Assembly: GCA_900545035.1 (NCBI GenBank)
Contig: UQXM01000052.1
Coordinates: 1 to 11,409 of the forward strand
Direction of reading: 5' to 3'
DNA from: an uncultured Fusobacterium sp.
Lineage (GTDB): Bacteria; Fusobacteriota; Fusobacteriia; Fusobacteriales; Fusobacteriaceae
Length of the DNA: 11,409 bases
Position 1 is the first letter of the stretch. Each line of letters starts with the position of its first letter. The notes under the pieces are model-generated. The model did not search any database. It had not been told where the DNA came from and worked only from the letters and a program-made list of their open reading frames with translations. Below are positions 7,263-11,409 of this stretch, piece after piece. Position numbers and translations under genes: made by a program.

Positions 7263-8201
7263 CTATGCCTCTTCTCCGCATCTTTTTAAAAGTCTTTCCC
7301 ATCTTAAATCAACTTCAGCTTGGAATTGTTCCAATAGATGTTCGTTTCCTTTTTTGAATAAGTGTTTAAATCTTCCCTGCTCTTTTAAGAATTCTGTAAT
7401 AGGAAGTTTATTTTTTGGTTTGTAAGATAATTTCCATTCTCCGTTTACCACTTCGTATAATGGCCAATAACAAGTTTCTACTGCTAACTTACATATTTTC
7501 ATCATTTTTTCTTCACTGTATCTCCATCCTCTAGGACATGGAGCCATTACTGCCAAGAAAGCAGCCCCTTCTGTATAAATAGCTTTTTCAGCTTTTTCAT
7601 AAAGGTCTTTCATGTTTCCGATAAATGTAGACTGAGCCACATATGGAATATTGTGAGCTGCCATTATAGCAACCAAATCTTTTTTAGACTGCATTTTTCC
7701 GTTGCTTGCACTTCCTACCGGAGTAGTAGTTGTGTCAGCAAAATGAGGTGTTGCAGATGATCTTTGGATACCAGTGTTCATGTAAGCTCCGTTGTCATAA
7801 CATACATAAACCATGTCATGTCCTCTTTCCATTGCTCCTGAAAGTGATTGGAAACCAATATCGTATGTTCCTCCGTCTCCACCAAATGCTATAAATTTGA
7901 AAGTTTCTTTAACTTTTCCTTTTCTGTGTAATACTTGATATGCAGCTTCAACACCACTGATTGTAGCAGCAGCATTTTCAAAAGCTGAGTGGATAAATGA
8001 ATCTGTCCAAGCTGTGTATGGATATAAGAATGTAGACACTTCAAGACAGCTTGTAGCACTGCATATTACTGCATGATCTTCAGGTTTTAAAGCTCTTAAA
8101 ACTGTTCTGACTGCAATAGGACCTCCGCAACCTGCACACATTCTTTGCCCTCCAGTTAATCTTTCAGGCTTATTCATTACTTCTTTTAAATTATATGCCA
8201 T
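7263..8201 (-). CDS. porB: Pyruvate:ferredoxin oxidoreductase, beta subunit
   Basis: A 312-residue thiamine-diphosphate-binding subunit of the four-subunit 2-oxoacid:ferredoxin oxidoreductase, which converts pyruvate, CoA and oxidised ferredoxin to acetyl-CoA, CO2 and reduced ferredoxin in the cytosol. The cluster motif CAGCGG (22-27), CSATSC (47-52) and C222 in MAPCPRGW supply cysteines for the proximal [4Fe-4S] cluster. The ThDP/Mg motif is GGDGGTYDIG (107-116) followed by DNGAYMNTG (136-144). The length above 300 and the MAPCPRGW block are typical of pyruvate enzymes rather than the shorter 2-ketoisovalerate or 2-ketoglutarate beta subunits, which supports pyruvate as substrate. AGGAGG overlaps the porA stop region; the gap is 11 bases. 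It is the last of four POR genes. Confidence 0.93.
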   Translation of the reverse strand: MAYNLKEVMNKPERLTGGQRMCAGCGGPIAVRTVLRALKPEDHAVICSATSCLEVSTFLYPYTAWTDSFIHSAFENAAATISGVEAAYQVLHRKGKVKETFKFIAFGGDGGTYDIGFQSLSGAMERGHDMVYVCYDNGAYMNTGIQRSSATPHFADTTTTPVGSASNGKMQSKKDLVAIMAAHNIPYVAQSTFIGNMKDLYEKAEKAIYTEGAAFLAVMAPCPRGWRYSEEKMMKICKLAVETCYWPLYEVVNGEWKLSYKPKNKLPITEFLKEQGRFKHLFKKGNEHLLEQFQAEVDLRWERLLKRCGEEA

Positions 8202-8212
8202 TGAATTTCCTC

Positions 8213-9394
8213 CTATTCTCTTACACCTAGATATCTGTATGTTTCTAATGGTTCTTTGCTGTCTTTTTCAGCCAATATAGTTTCAAATACTGATCTCAAA
8301 CTTTCAACTGTAACATCTCTTCCACCTAATCCATAGATGTAGTTTACCATTTTTGGTCCATTTGCTACATCATATAAAGCAGATCTAGTTTCAGCAAAAA
8401 CCGGTCCTCCGCATCCGTTAAATCCTTCTGATTTATCCATTACTGCTACGATACCTACATGTTTCAGAGCTTCTGCAATCTCTTTCATAGGGAATGGTCT
8501 AAATACTCTGATTTTTAATACTCCTACTTTTTTACCTTCTTCTCTCATTTGGTCAACAACTTCTTTAGCTGTTCCTGCTGAAGAGTTGATAATTACCATT
8601 GCTGCTTCTGCATCTTCTAATTTATATTCTTCAAAGAAAGCATATTTTCTTCCTGAAATTTTTTCAAATTTTTCGGCAATTTCAAGAATAACTTTTTTAG
8701 CATTCATCATACCTTGAGCTTGTAATCTTTTATGCTCGATATAATATTTTTCAATATCATATGGCCCATGAGCTATTGGTCTTTCTGCATTTAATAAATA
8801 ATCTTCAGGTTTGTATTCTCCTACAAATTCTTTAACCACTTCATCTTCTAATAATTCAATATTTTCAACAGCATGAGATGTTATAAATCCATCTTGACAA
8901 ACCATTACAGGAAGCTGTACATCTGGATGTTCTCCAATAAGAACAGCCTGAATGAAGTTATCATAAGCTTCTTGGTTTGTTTCACTATATATTTGAATCC
9001 ATCCCGCATCTCTTGCTCCCATAGAATCACTGTGGTCTGCATTGATGTTGATTGGTCCTGATAATGCTCTGTTTACACAAGCCAATGTGATTGGCAGTCT
9101 TGAAGAAGCTGCTACATAAAGAAGCTCCCACATTAAAGCAAGTCCGCAAGAAGATGTAGCCGTAAATGTTCTTGCTCCTGCTGCCTCTGCACCGATTGCT
9201 GCTGACATAGCACTATGTTCAGATTCAACCGGAACGAATATTGTATCAACTTTTCCATCTGCCACAAATTGAGAGAAATATTGTGGTATCTCTGTTGACG
9301 GTGTGATAGGGAAAGCTGGTATTACATCTGGATTTATTTGTCTCATAGCAATTGCTATGGCCTCGTTACCTGACATTCTTTCTTTTATACTCAT
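8213..9394 (-). CDS. porA: Pyruvate:ferredoxin oxidoreductase, alpha subunit
   Basis: A 393-residue subunit with the pyrimidine-binding domain for thiamine diphosphate and the central domains of POR. Family blocks are MSGNEAIA near the start, PAFPITPSTEIPQ, VPVESEHSAMSAAIGA, TATSSCGLALMWE and INADHSDSMGARD in the first half, and a C-terminal transketolase-like domain with KIRVFRPFP and DKSEGFNGCGGP. The start at 9394 is chosen over an in-frame ATG at 9448 because GGGAGG lies 8 bases before it, the family begins here, and the longer form would run over the end of porD. It sits 17 bases after porD and 11 bases before porB. No break is seen. Confidence 0.94.
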   Translation of the reverse strand: MSIKERMSGNEAIAIAMRQINPDVIPAFPITPSTEIPQYFSQFVADGKVDTIFVPVESEHSAMSAAIGAEAAGARTFTATSSCGLALMWELLYVAASSRLPITLACVNRALSGPININADHSDSMGARDAGWIQIYSETNQEAYDNFIQAVLIGEHPDVQLPVMVCQDGFITSHAVENIELLEDEVVKEFVGEYKPEDYLLNAERPIAHGPYDIEKYYIEHKRLQAQGMMNAKKVILEIAEKFEKISGRKYAFFEEYKLEDAEAAMVIINSSAGTAKEVVDQMREEGKKVGVLKIRVFRPFPMKEIAEALKHVGIVAVMDKSEGFNGCGGPVFAETRSALYDVANGPKMVNYIYGLGGRDVTVESLRSVFETILAEKDSKEPLETYRYLGVRE

Positions 9395-9411
9395 TAATTT
9401 TTCCTCCCAAA

Positions 9412-9714
9412 CTATTCTTTCACAAGTTCTATTGCGTCGAATGGACACACTTCATAACATATTCCGCAACCTTTGCAGTGGTCGTAGTCAAATTCTCCTC
9501 TTTTTCCGTCTGTAACAGGAATTGAAGAATCAGGACAAACAGGTGCACACAATAAACATTGTTTACATTTATCAACTATAAATACAGGTCTTCTTGATCT
9601 CCAGTCCCCTGTTTTGAAATATTTTGCTGAACCTGCTTCATATACTATTCCACCAGGTGTTATATCTTTCCAAGACATAGTTTCTTCTATTTTTACTCCG
9701 TGTTTATTCTTCAT
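9412..9714 (-). CDS. porD: Pyruvate:ferredoxin oxidoreductase, delta subunit (2x[4Fe-4S])
   Basis: A 100-residue ferredoxin-like subunit that passes electrons from the catalytic subunits to external ferredoxin. Two complete cluster motifs are visible: CKQCLLCAPVCP (50-61) and CKGCGICYEVCP (80-91), each followed by the usual short acidic stretch. The N-terminal 40 residues (GGIVYEAGSAKYFKTGDWR) are the typical delta-subunit extension ahead of the ferredoxin fold. AGAGGTGA inside the last porG codons acts as ribosome site; one base separates the porG stop and this ATG, so the two are probably coupled. If porG translation stopped early, this gene could suffer polar effects. Confidence 0.95.
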   Translation of the reverse strand: MKNKHGVKIEETMSWKDITPGGIVYEAGSAKYFKTGDWRSRRPVFIVDKCKQCLLCAPVCPDSSIPVTDGKRGEFDYDHCKGCGICYEVCPFDAIELVKE

Positions 9715-9715
9715 T

Positions 9716-10315
9716 CTATTCTTTCACCTCTTTCATAGAACGCACTAAGGCTTCCATATTTCCTTTAAGCACTTCAGGTTTGCTTGCAAATTTGTGTTTA
9801 AATGATCCCTCCATTGAAGACAGGAACAGTTGTTCATCAATAACTCCGCTCACTTTAACGATTGCACCTAACATTGGAGTATTAGGGAAATTTTTTCCAA
9901 GACACTCTTCTGAAATTTTTCTTGCGTCGCAAGTGTAAACTCTTCCTTCATAACCTTTTAAAAGAGGTCTTAATTCAGCAGGAGTTTTTGCACTGTTGAT
10001 TATAATAGCTCCGTCTTTTTTCAATCCTTTTGTTACATCAACACTTGCAAGAAGTGTTTCATCTACTACCACTACGAAATTTGGCTCATAAATGTTAGAG
10101 TGTACTCTCACTCTTTCTTTTGAAATACGGTTGTAAGCAGTTATAGGAGCACCCATTCTTTCAGGCCCGTATTCAGGGAATCCCTGTACATACATTCCTG
10201 TGTTGAAAGCAGAATCTGCTAAAAGAAGTGATGCTGTCTTAGCTCCTTGTCAATCAGCGAAAACTCCTTGCCAGTCCACTCCACCTTGCCATCTAATCTC
10301 TACTACATCTTTCAT
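9716..10315 (-). CDS. porG: Pyruvate:ferredoxin oxidoreductase, gamma subunit, with in-frame TGA at codon 22
   Basis: The gamma subunit of the POR complex, 199 codons. AAGGAG (10324-10329) stands 8 bases before the ATG at 10315, and the family start EIRWQG follows. Codon 22 is TGA (10250-10252), after which the frame runs on with QGAKTAS, YVQGFPEYGPERMGAP, YEPNFVVVVDE and NFPNTPMLGA, all well conserved and intact to the end. Family members, from memory, read EIRW-HGRxG-QGAKTA here; this one has 13 codons including TGA in place of about five, made of WQG-like repeats. The internal ATG at 10195 lacks a spaced ribosome site and would drop the conserved N-terminal strand. Options are a pseudogene or nonsense allele, a recoded codon (selenocysteine or readthrough), or a sequence error. 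Subunit identity is sure; the gene's integrity is not. Confidence 0.82.
10245..10291 (-). repeat. Threefold TGGCAAGG repeat around the porG in-frame TGA
   Basis: On the minus strand TGGCAAGG occurs at 10291-10284 and 10273-10266, and TGACAAGG at 10252-10245. The periods are 18 and 21 bases, so the frame is kept and the products read WQG, WQG and stop-QG. The second and third copies match further, as GAYTGRCAAGGAG. This is what slippage or short duplication within a gene would leave; the third copy differs by the G-to-A that makes the stop, if it came from the others. Confidence 0.6.
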
Positions 10316-10340
10316 CCTTTTTTCTCCTTTTTCTCATTTT

Positions 10341-10404
10341 CTATGTGAAACCGCCGGTCTGTAAGAAGCCCGATGCTTTTTACCGCCCCGACGATATTCT
10401 GAGC
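10341..10404 (-). other. GC-rich regulator-porG intergenic segment, open in the regulator's frame
   Basis: These 64 bases are about 53% G+C (62% in 10351-10390), far above the surrounding third or less. They hold a short hairpin (10362-10369 with 10375-10382), fully paired only in the rightward direction through one G-U, and ACCGCC twice 32 bases apart. Read leftward, the regulator's frame stays open for 30 codons past its TAA and ends in a TGA that overlaps the porG ATG. No start codon lies in that frame. No promoter for porG is visible here. Confidence 0.45.
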
Positions 10405-11067
10405 TTATTTTTGACTTTTTCTTACTTCATATAAATATCTGTAAATTGTAGGTTCTGATATTTTAAGAGCTTCGGAAACTTCTGAAATTCCTCCCCGAAG
10501 ATTAAATATCCCTTTGTCATTAAGTTTTTTAATTACATCTATTTTTTCATCTTTATTCAATCTCTGCCAGTCATATCCGTTATTTGAAATATAATTTGAA
10601 AGAGAAGTGTTTATCATTTCTTTTACTGACTTGGGAAAATCTGCAATCATTTTTGATTTTTCAATTTTGTTTTCATCAAGCCCAAAATATGCCAGACTTT
10701 CAAGTTCTTTGCTCATAGAAAGATATTTTGTAATATCTATATTTACACACAACATACCTATAAGATTTTCTTTTTCATCTTTTATAAATAAAGTGGAAGA
10801 CCTTAAAATTTTTCCTCCTGTAACCCCTTTATAATTAGTTATAAAATTTTCTTTTTCATATATTCTGCTTTCAAGCAGATTAAGACCAAACTCCGTCATA
10901 GGTGCTCCGTCACTTCTTCCGCTTATATAACTGTTGTATATTTTTACTCCCGAATGTTCAAAATCTCTCAAATCATGAAGCACAACTTCAACATTGCTTC
11001 CAAAGCATCTGGAAATAAACTCTCCCACGACTTTATATTGTTCAAAAATTCGTTCTATTTTAGTCAT
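10405..11067 (-). CDS. YheO/DauR-type PAS-HTH transcriptional regulator
   Basis: A 220-residue cytosolic DNA-binding protein. Residues about 7-117 form the YheO-like PAS sensor domain (GEFISRCFGSNVEVVLHD at 15-32, GAPMTEFGLNLLES at 54-67, NLIGMLCVNIDIT at 101-113), and residues about 175-216 form a DauR-like helix-turn-helix (KGIFNLRGGISEVSEAL, then SEPTIYRYL). Relatives regulate amino-acid or other catabolic genes in response to a small ligand; the ligand here is unknown. It precedes the POR operon in the same direction, so control of that operon or of itself is a reasonable inference. AGAGGT precedes the ATG. It may be cotranscribed with porG, since the 89-base gap lacks a clear promoter or terminator. 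Confidence 0.88.
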   Translation of the reverse strand: MTKIERIFEQYKVVGEFISRCFGSNVEVVLHDLRDFEHSGVKIYNSYISGRSDGAPMTEFGLNLLESRIYEKENFITNYKGVTGGKILRSSTLFIKDEKENLIGMLCVNIDITKYLSMSKELESLAYFGLDENKIEKSKMIADFPKSVKEMINTSLSNYISNNGYDWQRLNKDEKIDVIKKLNDKGIFNLRGGISEVSEALKISEPTIYRYLYEVRKSQK

Positions 11068-11110
11068 ATACTACCTCTTTTTGAAAATTTATAACCAATA
11101 CCACAATATA

Positions 11111-11140
11111 AGAATACCTCAAAACATTATATTTTGTCAA
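11111..11140 (-). promoter_or_regulatory. Probable promoter of the regulator gene
   Basis: On the minus strand a perfect -35 TTGACA (11135-11140) is followed, after 18 bases, by TATTCT (11111-11116). The transcript would start near 11104, giving a leader of about 37 bases before the regulator ATG. The spacer itself contains TATAAT, a possible second -10 for an upstream start. Confidence 0.55.
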
Positions 11141-11144
11141 TAAT

Positions 11145-11174
11145 TTTTTTATCACATTGAAAAATTTTTTATCA
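11145..11174 (-). repeat. Paired TTTTTTATCA boxes, possible operator
   Basis: TTTTTTATCA (plus-strand reading) occurs at 11145-11154 and 11165-11174, exactly 20 bases apart, so both lie on the same face of the helix, just upstream of the regulator -35 box. Such placement fits an activator or autoregulator dimer site. The AT-rich background makes chance possible. Confidence 0.35.
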
Positions 11175-11218
11175 AACATATAATAAATATTAAAAAATTT
11201 ATATGTTCCTATATTTTA

Positions 11219-11247
11219 TGTATAATCTCTTTTTTGCTTTTTGTCAA
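11219..11247 (-). promoter_or_regulatory. Second upstream leftward promoter candidate
   Basis: On the minus strand a perfect -35 TTGACA (11242-11247) precedes, with a 17-base spacer, a -10-like TATACA (11219-11224). It lies about 150 bases before the regulator start and would give a long AT-rich leader. The -10 matches 4 of 6 bases. Confidence 0.4.
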
Positions 11248-11276
11248 TTTAATTCTTTATTAATATCTTTAAAGAG

Positions 11277-11308
11277 AAAAACGGCACAAAACTAATTGTA
11301 CCGTTTTT
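11277..11308 (-). terminator. Rho-independent terminator, best in the leftward direction
   Basis: Arms 11277-11289 and 11296-11308 form a 13-bp stem with a 6-base loop. In leftward RNA all 13 positions pair (one G-U); in rightward RNA the same position is a C-A mismatch. A U-run follows leftward (AAAAA at 11277-11281 on the plus strand). It lies 8 bases past the stop of the edge reading frame, which supports a leftward gene ending there. Confidence 0.75.
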
Positions 11309-11316
11309 CAAAATTT

Positions 11317-11409
11317 TTAGGGAAGTCTGCCAAGAATAAAGTTATGGGAAAGTATAAACTCTTGGCAGAACAAAGTTATATGATAATTTTCGTCGATGCA
11401 GGAGATGAG
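11317..11409 (-). CDS. 3' end of a leftward gene cut by the window edge
   Basis: On the minus strand a frame is open from the window edge for 30 codons and ends in TAA (11317-11319), 8 bases before a terminator whose stem pairs perfectly only in this direction. The visible tail is hydrophobic and ends FILGRLP. I do not recognise it. The support is position and terminator, not similarity; a competing rightward frame from an ATG at 11344 also stays open to the edge. Confidence 0.35.
   Translation of the reverse strand, partial: LISCIDENYHITLFCQEFILSHNFILGRLP
11326..11369. repeat. 10-bp inverted repeat with 24-base loop
   Basis: TCTGCCAAGA (11326-11335) and TCTTGGCAGA (11360-11369) are perfect inverted copies. 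Each is flanked by a near-identical AGAAYAAAGTTAT segment (11333-11345 and 11368-11380), so the block also contains a direct repeat. Without a U-run it is not a standard terminator; it could be an operator, an RNA hairpin, or a repeat inside the edge gene. Confidence 0.5.

Noticed and set aside
9395..9448. Longer porA start at 9448
   Set aside because: It overlaps the end of porD and adds 18 residues outside the family; GGGAGG stands before the ATG at 9394.
9716..10195. porG starting at the internal ATG 10195
   Set aside because: The upstream 40 codons hold the family's N-terminal strand and a proper ribosome site; the internal ATG has no well-spaced one.
10250..10252. UGA read as a sense codon throughout the genome
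   Set aside because: folC ends in TGA in an ATGA overlap with the next gene, and tryptophan is written TGG in the genes read here.
10362..10382. Terminator in the regulator-porG gap
   Set aside because: The hairpin is fully paired only in the rightward direction and is followed by CCGCCCC, not a U-run.
11344..11409. Rightward gene starting at ATG 11344
   Set aside because: No ribosome site at normal distance and no promoter in front, and the adjacent terminator is built for leftward RNA; kept only as a competing frame.

Overview
The window is an AT-rich bacterial chromosome segment carrying two leftward gene groups on the minus strand and one rightward gene. The set of genes suggests a diderm, fermentative, LPS-bearing low-GC anaerobe, most likely a member of Fusobacteriota (Leptotrichia, Sebaldella or Fusobacterium type). 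The reasons are a lipid A acyltransferase (outer membrane), HPr kinase and SepF (shared with Firmicutes-like lineages), a four-subunit pyruvate:ferredoxin oxidoreductase, AGA-dominated arginine codons and strong AGGAGG ribosome sites. The genus assignment is inference.

Left part (about 1-4800, all leftward). The order of transcription is mtnN (MTA/SAH nucleosidase), folC (folylpolyglutamate synthase), a 64-residue membrane-anchored small protein, hprK, then sepF with a rho-independent terminator. mtnN, folC, the small gene and hprK are packed with gaps of 12 bases or a 4-base ATGA overlap, so they look like one transcript from a promoter at about 4724-4729. The striking gene is hprK. It encodes two complete HPr kinase/phosphorylase units in tandem; the second keeps the active site and the first has lost its P-loop and catalytic residues. 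A strong outward promoter at the extreme left edge drives something beyond the window.

Middle (4690-7162). A divergent promoter region separates mtnN from a rightward lipid A (LpxL/HtrB-like) acyltransferase gene. This gene and the convergent nhaC-type antiporter gene share a perfect 13-bp bidirectional terminator.

Right part (7263-11067, leftward). A YheO/DauR-type PAS-HTH regulator precedes the pyruvate:ferredoxin oxidoreductase operon, ordered gamma, delta, alpha, beta, and then the NhaC antiporter. The four POR subunits oxidise pyruvate to acetyl-CoA and reduce ferredoxin; the antiporter may serve Na+/H+ balance. The gamma gene has a good start and ribosome site, but an in-frame TGA at codon 22 sits inside a threefold WQG-like repeat, exactly where the family has its short glycine-rich motif. 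This is the most unusual point in the window: nonsense mutation, recoded codon or sequence error. The gap between regulator and porG is unusually GC-rich and stays open in the regulator's frame up to the porG start.

Right edge. Two sigma-70-like promoters face left, with a pair of TTTTTTATCA boxes 20 bp apart. Beyond them are a terminator best paired in the leftward direction and what looks like the 3' end of another leftward gene.
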